Assembly: GCA_907165065.1 (NCBI GenBank)
Contig: OU015532.1
Span: forward strand, 47,534,839-47,598,838
DNA: 64,000 bases
DNA from: Caprimulgus europaeus
Taxonomy: Eukaryota > Chordata > Aves > Caprimulgiformes > Caprimulgidae
Direction: 5' to 3'
Shown here in pieces: positions 1 through 12,400 of this stretch (position 1 is its first letter; the number at the start of each line of letters is the position of its first letter). The translations under genes and the position numbers were made by a program. Under the pieces are notes generated by a model. The model searched no databases. It was not told where the DNA came from and saw only the letters and a list, made by a program, of their open reading frames with translations.

Positions 1-3000
1 GTGCAGTGCTACTTGCAAAAGCCCATTCCCAGGTCAGACTTCACACTCCCAGCCTGCCAGGCCTGGCTTTAGCTCCTCACTGCTGCTGTTCACAGCTCCC
101 ACTGAAATCCAAGAGGAACCGCTCACCTTTGGCACCTCAGAAAAAGCCCAGTCCGACACCCACCCACGTCACTCACCAGGGACTGGTGCCTGTGCCACAC
201 ACACAGAACAGGCTTCCAGCAGCAGCTTTTGCCAGTGAATTATCGTATTCCTTTTATTAATGGTGAATTCTGCTACAGAAACTCGCCCTCTCTGACCCCC
301 TGCAGAGTGTAATGTGCTCGTCCTGCTCGGGGTGAGGGAAACTCTTCAGCTTTGTCCCGGATTTATTGGTGCTAATGAAATTCAACAAACAGCTGCTTTG
401 GGGGAAGCAGAGGAGAGGGCAATGGCAGTAATGAGCCTGTAATTATTTGTAGAAATAAAGGAGAGAGAGTTCTTACACAAGAAAGAAGTCTCATGCAAAG
501 GCAATGCTAATACAAATGGTTAGACTACATGCAAAGTTTTTTTCCAAGTTGTGTAAGGAAGAAAGAGGATTAAAAGGAATTAGCAAGAGCTGGAACAGCT
601 GCTATTCATGAGTTAAGAGCATTAACAGAGTCAGTGCGTTCTCTGTGCTACCCCCAATCTTTAATGTAATGAACCAGAAATTTATCTCATTAAATATCAA
701 GCAAGGGGCTATCTCTGGAGTACTCTGCGTACTGTAGTAATCCAGCTATTTCAACAGGATGCATTAAAGAAGGAACTCAGTAAAAAGAAAAACTTTAAAT
801 GCAAATTTAAATACTGGCTGTGTTAAAACAGAAAGCAAAATGGCAGGATAAGGAGTATAAACCAGATAAAATAGAGATGTACGCCTATATTTGTCTTCAG
901 AGCAGTGCAAGGCTCTGTGTGATAAGTTGCAAAACCTTGTGGGATCAAATGTTGGGTGAGAGTTTGAGTCGGTTTTTGACCCCTCATCCCGCAACTGCTC
1001 AGCTTTCCCCTCGGAAGGTTCCTCAGCCCATCTCTTGCTCTGTGGGTTCTGGGCTCCTTGGTGCCTGCAGAGTTTGAGGAACAGTAGAACAGCGCTGTGC
1101 CTCCACTTGATGGCTGTGTACAGGTGTGACACTCCTCACGTCACACACCTGCAGTCCTGGTGCGAGTCTGGGCACAGATCCAACTTCCCCACTGACAGTC
1201 CCCCAGGACAGACCTGCTTGTTCGCTGCTTTGTGCTGTTTGCAGTGACATTGCCTCTTGCATCCCTGCCATCAAAGGCAATCCAGTGCACAGTGCAAAGA
1301 GTGGTGCTTGTGTATTTATTTTTTTTCCTTAAGTCATAAAATTTAGAAGAAAAAAAAATGAATCAGCCATGGTGTTTTGTTCCAAAATTTCATTAAAATT
1401 TCACTTTCACAATATATATTCAAATGTAAAATAAGTATCTGTTTCAAACTACAGCACTTTAAATTGTATTGAGTGCTTTTTTTGTAACATTAATTAGTTA
1501 TAACCTAGCAACTCTATAAATGCTGGAATATTTCTTCAGGATATTTAATTACACATACCACTATTGTACTCAAAAGATCAGAACAAATGTAAAATTGAAT
1601 GTGCTTGAACAAAAACATAAAATCAAAGTACTTTTCAATAATACACTATTCATGAAGAAAAAAAATTACTTCACATTTTACTAAAACAATTACTGCCACA
1701 TCAAAGTACCTCCTTTATCTTTTGCCTTGAAACGTTCTGTTAAAACAATTCGTGGCCAAGGTGTGCTGTTGCTTATTACTGCATTGTGTTGCAGTGAGCT
1801 GTGATTTTAATTACTTGTGGATCTGTGGTGGTGTCTCTGTACTACAGTGTTAAGGTCTCAAGCTGCATCAGTTTTGGTAAGAACTGGGGCTGGCAAACAA
1901 TTTCCAGTGCTGCAGTTAAAGTTCCATCTATATTTATTCTGCCCTGAGCCCTTGCAAAGGCCTAGCATTTTCCTTTTTTTTCCTTTTTTCTTTAACACAA
2001 TCTCCCCATTGTTGTGCCATTCATATGTGTCAGGTCCCTTTGGCTCTTTTCTGGCTGAGAGAGCTAAAACGAGCTTCTACTGAAGCTAGGTGAAGGCCAC
2101 TCCTGATCAGTGGAATGATGCAGGGCTGACACCTCCTCCTGGAACCTGAGGTCACTGCCGAGAGCAAGGACATTCATTTTTTTTTCAGTACCAAAAGCAG
2201 AACTGACACTTTTTTCCCTGCTTTTCAGCACTTCCAGCTGGGAGTGGAAAGGGGTTTTCACAACTGAAATAAGCCACCTGCTTTCTGCTCTTACACACAA
2301 ATAACCCTCTCACTCAGCAGGGACACCAGATACGTTCCCTGGGTGTAGAGGTGACCTGTGTGGGAAGCGGGCGAGTGGCACTGCCCACCACGGCTGTGGC
2401 TTCATTTTCTGAAGGATCCTGACTATCTTTAGAATTAATGGGTGTTGTAGATTTCATTCCATCTCTGTAAGAATATCAGCAAGAGAGCATATTTTAAAGT
2501 AAGCAGTTATATTTCTGATTTGAGGTGTTTTCACACACAGTAGCACCTTCCATGTCAGGCTCTACCCGAGGATCTGGGAGCACGTTTTAAAGCTGGCCTG
2601 GGAGGCTGACCTCATGCTGGCTGGTTATCCCAGCTTTGCATATCAGTCAACAGAAGCAAAAAGGACCTGCTGCAGAGGTGTCTGTGGGCTGACAACCAAC
2701 ACATTTTCATACTGACAATCCAACATTTTCTTTGGCCTGTCTTGTACAGACCGTTTCCTCCACGGTTACTGCAGCATCTCTCAGCATCTCCTCCACACTT
2801 GTGTTCTGAGTTTGGAAAACAACCAGAGAAGAGTTTCTGCATCGAATCTCTGGCAGGATTTATACTGCCTCACACATGACATGACTTTGGAAGTTTAATC
2901 AGTTGTGAAATAATAACATCTCTTCCTCACTACCAGAAAATCAGTTATTTGAGTTTGATTTTTTTAATCTCCCAGATAAAAAAAAATAAAATCTGTCTAT

Positions 3001-3223
3001 TCCAGAAGGCAATTTGATATCCAAACAACTTCCAGGTCAGTGTTTGATGTAGCAGTGAAGGAAGACATTGACCAATATTTCCTCAGGAGGAGGACTGAAG
3101 TCACAAATATATTCCTGAGGCTCTGTTCTGTGTAATAGTGTCTTTGAACTTGTAGTCTTAAATCTTGGTGTTCACAAGAGAGAGCTAAGGCGATGTCTGC
3201 TTCTGCAAGCAGCCTGGAAGAAC
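1..3223. other. Non-coding single-copy stretch
   Basis: I see no gene here. Open frames up to about 122 codons overlap on both strands around 764-1332 and none carries a recognisable motif. 1340-1700 is AT-rich with poly-A and poly-T runs. 1020-1240 is slightly GC-richer but poor in CpG. No repeat family is recognised. Confidence 0.6.
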
Positions 3224-3367
3224 AGGAAAGATCTGCAGGGTGACAGGCTTGGAGCTGTCAGGAAAGATCTGCAGGGTGACAGACTTGGAGCTGTCAGGAA
3301 AGATCTGCAGGGTGACAGGCTTGGAGCTGTCAGGAAAGATCTGCAGAGTGACAGACGCGGAGCTGAG
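3224..3367 (+). repeat. 36-bp tandem repeat, four copies
   Basis: Four head-to-tail units start at 3224, 3260, 3296 and 3332. Each begins AGGAAAGATCTGCAG and ends GGAGCTGTC. The first three differ at only one or two bases. The last ends GGAGCTGAG and runs into sequence leading to a CR1 fragment. Because 36 is divisible by three, the array is open in more than one frame on both strands, so the apparent small proteins here are by-products of the repeat. Confidence 0.9.
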
Positions 3368-3399
3368 GACCCGAGGTGCACTCAGACCAAGGGCAGGAG

Positions 3400-4343
3400 G
3401 CTGGGAATGGACTTGGATGAGTCAAGACCTGCTGATGAAACTACAGGGCAAGATGGAAATGCACAGGCAGTGGGAGCAGGGATGGGTGTCCTGGGAAGAG
3501 TACAGGGACACTGCCTGGTTGTGTAGAGATGGGGTTGGGAAGGCCAAGGAGCAGATGAAGCTGGACTTGGCAAGGGAGGCAAAGAATAGTAAGAATGGCT
3601 CCTGCAGGTATGCCAACCAGAAAAGGAAGGTCAAAGAAAGTGTAACCCCCACTCAATGGCTCTTTTGCCTCAGTCTTCTTTGGCAGCCCCTCTTCCCAAA
3701 CCTCTCGAGTGGATGGACTGCAGGGCAGGGACTGGGGCAGCAAAGTCCTTCCCACTGTAAGAGAAGATGAAGTTGGTGACCACCTGAGGAACCTGAATAT
3801 GCCCAAGTCTGCGGGATCTCACAAGAAGCATCCCAGAGTCGCGAGGGAACTGGCTGCTGTACTTGCCAAGCCACTTCATGATACTGGAAAAGTCACAGCA
3901 GTCAGGGGAGGTCCCCAGCGACTGGAAAAGGGAAACACTGCACCCATTTTTGAAAAGGGCAGGAGGGAGGACCCTGGGAGCTGCTGACCTGTCAGCCTCA
4001 CCTCTGTGCCTGGGAAGATCATGGAACAGACCCTCCCAGGAGCTACACTGAGGCACATGGAGGACAGGGTGGTGATCTGAGATAGCCAGCATGGCTTCAC
4101 CAAGGGCAGGTGAATTGGGATGCAATTCAGAGGGACCTGGACAAGCTTGAGAAGGGGGCCTGTGCAAACCTCATGAGGTTCAACAAGGACAAGTGCAAGG
4201 TCCTGCACCTGGGTCGGGGCAACAGACTGAGAGAGCTGGGGCTGTTCAGCCTGGAGAAGAGAAGCTCCGAGGAGACCTTGTTGCAGCTTTTCAACACTTA
4301 AAGGGGGCCTATGAGAAAGATGGGGACACACTTTTTAGCAGGG
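3400..4343 (+). mobile_element. CR1 LINE fragment, ORF2 with two internal deletions
   Basis: The + strand encodes broken pieces of the CR1 ORF2 reverse transcriptase in several frames. In order they are: the linker before the RT domain (EEYRDTAWLCRDGVGKAKEQ near 3500-3560), the RT N-terminal part (HPRVARELA near 3830-3855, then a match to the CR1 segment ending in VPGK near 4000, then QHGFTKG near 4090-4108), then abruptly [14 protein letters not shown] (about 4170-4212), then [11 protein letters not shown] (about 4230-4262). Between QHGFTKG and the NKDKCKVLH box the central RT with the catalytic FADD box is missing. Between the LHLG box and the SLEKR box the C-terminal region is missing. Frameshifts and stops (for example TGA at 3985 and 4078) show that the copy is dead. 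It continues into 3' sequence up to about 4343. Confidence 0.88.
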
Positions 4344-4440
4344 TGGTTCAGTACCTGCTTTGTTAAAAATTCCTTCCTTATATGTAGCCTAAATCTCCCC
4401 TCTTTGAGTTTAAAACCATTTCCCTGTGTCCTATTGCTAA
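4344..4440 (-). mobile_element. CR1 3'-UTR segment, inverted relative to the adjoining CR1
   Basis: Read on the - strand, about 4440 down to 4344 gives the CR1 3'-region blocks in order: an AATAGGAC-like start, GGTTTTAAACTCAAAGAGG, then AGATTTAGG, then AAGGAATTTTTAAC. This is the segment that should follow the + strand piece ending at 4343. The two parts meet at nearly the same point in the CR1 order, so this looks like an in-place inversion and not a second insertion. The last 200 or so bases expected at the 3' end are not seen downstream. Confidence 0.75.
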
Positions 4441-7400
4441 ATTGAGTATCACACTTCCAAAGGTTTCTCTTCAAAGCGACTCTTTCCAGTGACTGCCAAG
4501 ACAGAAGGGAGACCTTAAATGCAAATTTCAAACTTTGACTATTTAATATGATATTCTCTAGTCCTGCTGACCTTTGTTTCCTATTTCTGCATAGTTTCTT
4601 GTTCTGACAGAACTTAACCAGCAAGAAGTGGCTTGCACAGTGAGAAGAGAACATCCTTGTTCCTAAGCCAAAGGGTAATGGTTAATGATTGCCTTCACTT
4701 CTCCTCAAATTCCCATTTGCTTCAACATGCTTTTAAGTGGAATCAGGGTGGTGAGGTGAGTAACCTTGGGCAGGCAGCCAAAGGGAAGAAAGATGAAGCA
4801 GGTGATGGGAACACGGCTGTTCATCTACCCTTGTTAATGTGCCAGTGAACTCAAGCCACTTCCTAGAAGGCTTTTCAGGGCACACACAGGGCATTGCTAA
4901 TTTTCACACCGTCACACTAAAAAAAGGAATAAACTTTTAAGGCTCAGAGTCTCGTTAAGGCCACAGGTACTTCACCTTCTTCTGGAACTATAAAGGCAAT
5001 CTGGATTTCATCTACCTCCTCTTTAATGTCTTTTTATTCTGCCAGAGTAGCGTAAAATTGTTTTAAATTCACAATGACTTGACTTAATGTCTTTATTCTT
5101 AAAGGATATGTAAAGATTAAAAGAGAATAACATTTTATGAAGTGTTTAGAATAAAAAAAAGCAGCTGGCACTGTGTTATTCAGTGACATAGAGAGATCTA
5201 TCGGTGGGGATAACTCCAAAAACTTGCACTTCAGGAGCTGATTGGCATTATCCAGGCAGAGAGCCTGGCTGTGAGGGGTGCTCTGTGCAGCAGGACCCCC
5301 TTAACTCAGTGTACTGGGGGGCAGGTGCCGGTGCATGACAGCTTGTGGGAGCTGTGCCACCTGTAGCAACTCACCTGGAAACACATACATACATGTATAC
5401 ATGTTTAAAAACATATTAAAGTGATATAAACCAGCCTGGTTTTGCATCAGACACAACAAGAGTTCTGCTGACAATATATTCAAAGACTATTGCAACACAT
5501 ATCAGCGCCTCCTCTACAGAGGAGAGCAGACAGACATGGATTGCTCTTGGACCTGGCATGGGGCAAGGGCTACCACAACCCTCCAATCTCATCCCAGGAA
5601 AACATTCTTCCTTGTTCCTCAGTGCTGGGCTGTATGTTAATGTTTTCAGGACAGATTGTCAGATTCTGTACTCAGTGAAGATGTGTGGATTTCCTCAGTT
5701 AAAGAAAATCTTTTCCTTTCATTCCTTTTTCTTTTTCCATTTACTGAGGTCTGTCAGGCTCCTCTGAAGTGCCGTTCATTATCCTGGTTCCCTAGTAGAA
5801 TTAAAATATATAGGTGTGTGAGAAATGTAATTGGGATGCTGGTACAAAAGATGAGAGGATTACCTAGCACAATGGCAAATACCAAAATATAAAATCTCTT
5901 GAAGCAGAAGAGCTCACTCTTCCTTCCCTTTGATATTTAGGTTTTTTCATTTAATTTATTTATTGAAGTGTTGAATTCCTATTAGTGTTTTAAAGATTTT
6001 GCAGCCAGCTGTAGGAAAACACCTGAAGTAAGCTAACACGGATGAAGTTGGCTTTTTCTCCTCCATAATTATCCCCTGACCTGATTTCTAAAAATAATTC
6101 CACTTCACCTTAGAACATTTGTCAGACAGGTTGGTCTTCACTAGTGGCAGAAGCTGCAGTTCTGGCCTGTGCAGGGTAGAAGATCTGTGTTAACATTTGC
6201 ATCTTGCAACAATGGTCTGGAGTTGTACAGGCTCATAAAAAGAATGAGAATGCCCATTATGACACCTCTAGGAGAAAGCAGAAAGGAAGGCAAGGTGATT
6301 GCAGCAGGTTGTGCTGCCGTGGCAGGGAGGACGTTGCTGCCCTCGCCGCTGCGCAGCCGGGAACGGGAGCAGGTACCTCTGTGAAGTCCACCTGAAGGTA
6401 ACGGCCAGCTGAGCCTGTGCCACCCTGTGATCCAACTGGAACACCCTCTGGATGGACTTCAGAGGCAGAGGCCCCTGTGGACACGCTTGTGCCAAGAAAA
6501 ACTGGTTGTTTAGCTTAAAGCAGTAAGTTTTCAGTAGAGTGAACCGCTCAGAGTCAATCGCTGAGCTGGAGCTGCTGAAGCCTCAGGCAGCCGTGGGCTT
6601 TCACCTGCATCTGCTTTGGGCTGGAACACAGTAAATTTTCTTCCAGTTTTCCAACACCTTGGCTAAGGGTGTCCCATTCCCTGTGCTGGGTATATTTCCA
6701 CCACCTCCCTTACTTCATCTTTAAAGAACTAACTTTTCATTGTTCCAAAGCCCAATGCAACCAAAGGTCGACATGCAGGGAAAAATAAAACATCTAAAGA
6801 AACCCCTTCTGCCTCCCAGCTGCAAAGCTGTCCCATAATGTCACTGGTAACTGCCTCTTAAAGGAAATACAGCACCCACGTAGCAAGGCTGGGTGTTGAA
6901 CAGGTTATTGTTCTGCATGAGCTGGGTGCGTTTGGAGAGGCTGCAGAGACTGTCAGACAGAAATAAGTTTTCTAAGTAGGTTAAAATAGCACCTAATTGA
7001 GGAACAGAGTTACAGGGGGCAAAAAAACTATGCCAAGTGCTCCTTCCAGCTCTAATATCTGTAATTTTAGCAGCAAATGTTTACACAGCACTTTGAACAT
7101 TCAAGTGCTTTTTATGAAGCCTTGTTGTTTACTTAGCATACACAGTATAATCGTGGAGCTTTCAAAGAGGATAGATTTAAAGATTGAATAAGTTAAAATG
7201 TTTAAAGGAACAAAATAAGAGTGTTTCTCAAATGAAAAAAAAATGACAATCATAATTTTTGGAAGAAAAGAATAATCACTGCAGAAGATACTGTAATATT
7301 ATATCTGCAGTAACTCTAAAGAAGGATTATTCTTTTTTTTAGAAATGAGCAGTACTGGTTTGAAAAAAGGAGAATATATGAGCCTCTTTCTTCTGCATAA

Positions 7401-9183
7401 AACCTGTAAATACTATTGTGCCTTTTTCTTTTTTTATCTGCCTTTCTGCTTTTATTTGTTACAGTGCTGAAATAAACTCAATAAATTGATGTATGTTAGA
7501 TTTTTCTGTCTCAGCTGGGCCTTAGATGTTCTGTAGCTCATAGGAGACAGTGCTCCTCACCTGATGGGGGGAATTCTGATCAGCAGAATGTTAGAATGTA
7601 GTGATGGTGTGGGTAAATATTTACCTTTCATTAACCCCAGTGGAGTCTTACCATGGCCTGGGATGTATTTCTAATAACTAGCCTAGCTAAACATTTAAGC
7701 TACTTTTCTTTTGAGCAGTTTAATGTAGCACAGGTGGCAATGTGAAACTGAGCATTGTTTCAAACTCTTGGTTTTTCTCAAAAAAAAAAAACCTACAAGA
7801 AATTTGGGGGTGGAGGGTGTTGTTAAAATTTCGAAGCTTGTTTGCCTGTAGTTTTTAAGGGTTTTTTTAATTTATTCTGTGATGCTGAGAAAGTAATAAG
7901 ATGAGAACAGATAAAGCATTGTCCTTGTTTGCTTAACCAATAACGTGATTGCATTCTTCTTTGTCTCCCTAGTTCTGAGCACCTTGTAATCAATGTTCAA
8001 TCTCAAAACAGAAACACTCCTGTAAAGTAGTTAAAATAGATGGGGAAAAATTGGCACTATTGAAAAGGACAGAAGTGTTATTAACCACTGTATCCTCTCA
8101 AGCAAATTCTGATGAGGACACTTTATGCTTTGCACTGAGTTCTCCTTGAAGCTCTGAGTGCGATAACCTTCTTCATGTCCTCTCCAAATGTGCTCGCTGG
8201 TGTAAGTTGTAGGAGGTATTAAACATCTGCCATCTTCCTCCCAGTTCTGAATGGACATGAGTGTTTGAGGAGTGCAGATACAGCTGAACTGTGGCTGGTT
8301 TGGGGTTTTTTGGTTGGGTTTTCTTTGTTTGGGGGTTTTTGTTTTGTTTTGTTTTTTTCAGAAGTGACAGGTCACAAGGAAGCTTTCCAGTGACGGGTCT
8401 TGTCTTCTAGATTGGTGTGTTCAGGCTTCTTTAGCTGTGTCCAAAGAGGCTCTGAAAGCAGAATATACAGAACTTAAAAGCACTAAGCAATTATTTACTG
8501 GCTAACATACAAAAGCTGGCCAGGATTTAGCAGTCTGCTGGTCTAAGCCTTAGTGTACTCAACTCTTGACACAGCAACTGAAGAGTCTTTGCTGGGCAGG
8601 AAGCCCCAGCCTGGTGGGAAGGGGTGGCCTCTGCAGCTTGTGTCAATGAGCTCCTGTGTGTTGCTGAGATGTAATTTTCCATCAGCTCATCAGCACATGT
8701 GCTGTTGACAACTTGATGTGCTGACCCAAGCAGCCAGCCCCAGCCAGGCTCCCACTTTTTGTCCCATAGATATTTATACCTCCCCATGGCAGAATCTTTC
8801 CTTCAGTTCCTTGACCTGCTGATGATTTCATTTCAACAGTCTAATTTCTCTGATTTCTTATCCCTCTGAACTTCCTCACAGCTGCTCTTCAGCAGTTTGA
8901 GTCAAGGGTATAGACCTGTGCAGTGTCAGAGCTGAGCCTTTGGTCCTGGGTCACAGGCAGCGGGAAGGGAGCAGTGAGGAGAGTACACTGTGTATTACAG
9001 AGAGGTTTACACCAGGAGTCATGTGGCTTTTTTTTTCCTTCCTGTACATGAAAGCAAAGTGAAGATCTTGGTGTCCTGGTGATAATGAAAGTGGATAGAG
9101 AAAAAAATGTAGGACTTACTAAGTGTTCCTAGGTAGGACACTGGCTGAAGAGCTTTAGGAAGAAGAGAAATATATTATGAGTT
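4441..9183. other. Non-coding single-copy stretch with simple-sequence patches
   Basis: No gene was found. There is a short CATA/CATG simple repeat at 5381-5404, a G/T-rich tract at about 8293-8358, and several A or T runs. Open frames are all under 90 codons, overlap each other and lack motifs. 6340-6480 is locally GC-richer, without a recognisable product. Confidence 0.55.
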
Positions 9184-9400
9184 TGCCCTGGTTTCACTAG
9201 GACAGAGTTAGTTTTCTTATTAGTAGCTAGAAAGCACTATGCTTTGGTTTCAGCATGGGGTTTGTTATGAGAAGAATGTTGATAACATACTGATGTTTTT
9301 GGTTGCTGCTGGAAGTCCAAGGTCATTGTGTTTTGCTGGTCTGCAAGTGCAAAGGACAGAGTCTTAAAAGGCAGGAGAGAAATTAGAAAATGGTTTCTGC
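9184..9400 (+). mobile_element. LTR fragment, ERVL-type family (5' part)
   Basis: The copy begins TGCCCTGGTTTCACTAGGAC and follows the family sequence through GTTATGAGAAGAATGTTGAT and the TGCTGGTCTGCAAGTGCAAA block. It then diverges near 9365-9400, so about two thirds of the LTR is missing. No retroviral coding sequence adjoins it. ERVL-type is an inference from general resemblance to avian LTRs. The 3' limit is approximate. Confidence 0.75.
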
Positions 9401-12400
9401 CCATTCACTGAAACCTCAGACATATCTGTTTATTTTTAATAATAGACATTTGGTAAAGCTTTTGAGGCATAATCGAGTGTCTTGGTTACTACAATTGTGC
9501 AAGTTTTTTCTACATTTAATTTTCTAACTCAAGAAAAGATAGCAATATGTTTGTTAAAAAAGCAAGCTCCTAAAATGCATATATTGTGTTCCATCTGAAA
9601 TACAATTTTTAAATTACCAACCCGTCTTTTGTAGCTGGAAAAGAGAGACTCCAACACTTGCTGTACAGGAGGAAAATAAAGGCTCTAACAATTGTTATAC
9701 AGGCCTTTCTGGATCTCCCCTGCCTGTTGATGCTGAAGGCACTTCAGTGTTCAAAACCCACTGATTACAATATTCATCCACGAATTTTTTAGTGCAGGTT
9801 CCAGATAGATGTTGGGTCTCCTCCCAGGACAGTGCTGTAGCAGTAGCAGAGATCTGAGTGCCAACTTTCTGCACTACACCGGTGTGAAAGCAGACATGCA
9901 ATTGTCACATTCTGGGTTAAGACAGAGGGTTCAAAGCCCCCACAGTTACAGCTGGTGTCAGAGTTCTGCCAATTTCTGCACAGTAACATACAAGACAGTG
10001 GAGAATCTAGCTGGCCAAGCCACAACACTGCTCCAGAGCAACAGCAGAAGGGACCACTGGAGAAATTTCACAACATACAGACAGATTTAAAGCTCTTAAA
10101 TCAGTTTTTATAAAAACATTGTCTTGCCGTGGTGTATTTGAGCAATAACATTATGCTATGAACTTCTATTTCTTTTTCTAGTTGTAGATGGAAAAATTGT
10201 TTGGTTTGTAAATATAAAAACCTCCTGAAAAGAGAGTTCTGAGCACAAGAAATGCTAAAACTCTTCTTTTCCAGAGCTTGAGACGCAGTCACACAAAAGA
10301 GCACGTAATTATTCCAGACTGATAAATCTGAAGGAGACAATGTAAATGGAAAAAAAACCCTTTTTTTTTTCTTTTGAGCTTTCATTTTCATTTTTTCTAT
10401 TATTCTATTATCAAGTAATGAATGTGCATAGCAGAAATTGATCTATTTTTCAGCAATGCATTTATATAGTTACATCATTGACACTTCTTATTCAGCTTTG
10501 AAAGCAGAGGTTATCTGAAGACAATTCTTTAGAATAGAAGCTTTTCTAGTTTGTGGAGGTGGGAAATCAAGTTGTTTCATCTTTTTCACAGAAAAAAAAA
10601 ATAATAATCAGTTAATGCAAATTTTTAATCAGTACCAGACAATTTTCACAATATATTCCACTATTCTCAGTGGCATCACTAGTTTTTATCTATTTCTTTT
10701 CTTAAAAAAAAAAAGAAAAAAATAAAAGATAGAGTCACGTTGAATCTCTTGTTACAAATTTTATTCCTGACCTTGTTTGGCTGTTACCAAAATGTGAACA
10801 TTTGGGCTGTCATACCAATAAACTCCATCCTCCAGAAATAAACATACACAGCTGCATACACGCTGACTTTGCCAGGAGCCAGATGAGTCACGAAGGCTCT
10901 GGGGAGCTTCTCTTAGAGCTAAGGACACAGCTCTGCCCCTAAAGCTCTTAGGAGAAGTATTAATTCCTCCATGGCTTTTTAGAAGCTGAGTGTGTCACAC
11001 ACACCCACCAGAGACCTCACAGTGACGAAATCATGGCAGTTCAGGAAAAATCTCCCTTTAGTTTCATTTTACTTGTGCAGTGACTGGGATCCTCAGGCAG
11101 ATAAATATCAGTACAGTTCATTTGCCACAACTGAAACTCTTGAAGGAAAACCAGGGAATTTCCAGTCTTGCTGCTACTTACCAAAGCTGTGAAACCAAAG
11201 AAAACACGGTGAATCACGAACTCTCTCTTCAGTTGGACATTTTTGTATTGTAGAATATTGTATATTCTCAGTGGTGTGTGTGAATGTGTACGTGTGTGTG
11301 TGTGTGATTAGTATTTCCAGTAAGGTAGAGCAAGAATTAAAATTAGTAACAACAATTCAAATAAACTTCATACATTGAAATCAACCTAGAGGAAAAAAGA
11401 GAAGGAGTATGTGGCAGATCCCTGTTGGTAATACCACCAGGAAATGATACACCACGTTAGCATCAGCAATGAAGTGAAATGATACCAAAATAATAACAAA
11501 ATTCAGCACTTGGAGACAGACAGCAGAAGCAGCTTAAACTATGTGGAAGAAAAACTCAGTATTCAAAAATCTAAGCTAACTGAGCTACCTCATGTTCAGT
11601 GGTAAAGGATTGGCCCCAATCCAGCTCCTGTTTCTATCTTTCCAAGAGAGACAAGCAAAGAGGGTGTTATCAGAGGGAGGAGATCTTTCAAGCCTTCCCT
11701 TAAAACTTGCAGAGTTAGAAGTAGCAAAAAAACATCTATCTAGAAAGTTTGAGGACCAACCTGTGACAAGAACAGGTTTGACATTTTGTGATACTGGTGA
11801 ATACAATTTCTTTGTTTGAAAGCAAATCTCATTGTGTATCTGTTTTTTCCAACTTGAAATAGGTAATAACTAAGGAATTTGGTTAAAATTCCACATTGAA
11901 TGTTTGAGCTTTGTGGGACATCCTAAAAATAAAATGGTCTCCAGAGGTTGTAATAGCTTCTCATAGTCATATAGAGATAAAACATTTATATCTCCAACTT
12001 GAAGATAAAAGCCGTACAAATAATGTAATTTTGCCCAAATCACTGGAAAGAAAAGATCATTAAGTACATGCATGTTCTCTCCATGGCATCCAACGTGTGG
12101 GCCAGGCTACATGTGAAAATTATTCAGCTGTCAGTACGGACTGGTTGTTGCCAATATTCGTTTCTGTGAAAATGCTTAGATGATCATGACTACTTTTGCT
12201 ATCTTCTGCATAAATAAGATTTTAGGTTTTTATGACCTGCATCATACACAGGCAATGGTAGAGGCATGTTTAAAGGAAAAAGTTATCTAGAATTTTAAGA
12301 GAACTTTTATGAACAGTCCTGTTACCAAATGCGTCTTTACTGTCAGCAGGACCTGAGATTATCACATTAATTTCATCCTAAAGCAAGTAATCCAGAGAAA

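Noticed and set aside
3240-3770. 176-codon + strand open frame
   Set aside because: The first part is the 36-bp tandem repeat and the rest is CR1 ORF2.
5301-5483. Possible - strand exon with the donor TTCCAG/GTGAGT near 5370-5380
   Set aside because: The upstream side is a CATA simple repeat and no acceptor or meaningful peptide is present.
7420-7500. Acceptor-like pyrimidine tract followed by AATAAA signals, possible terminal exon
   Set aside because: AT-rich DNA produces such signals by chance. There is no open frame or other exon nearby.
8293-8358. G/T-rich tract as a G-quadruplex or telomere-like repeat
   Set aside because: The G runs are irregular (2-5 G with long T spacers) and no TTAGGG units are present.
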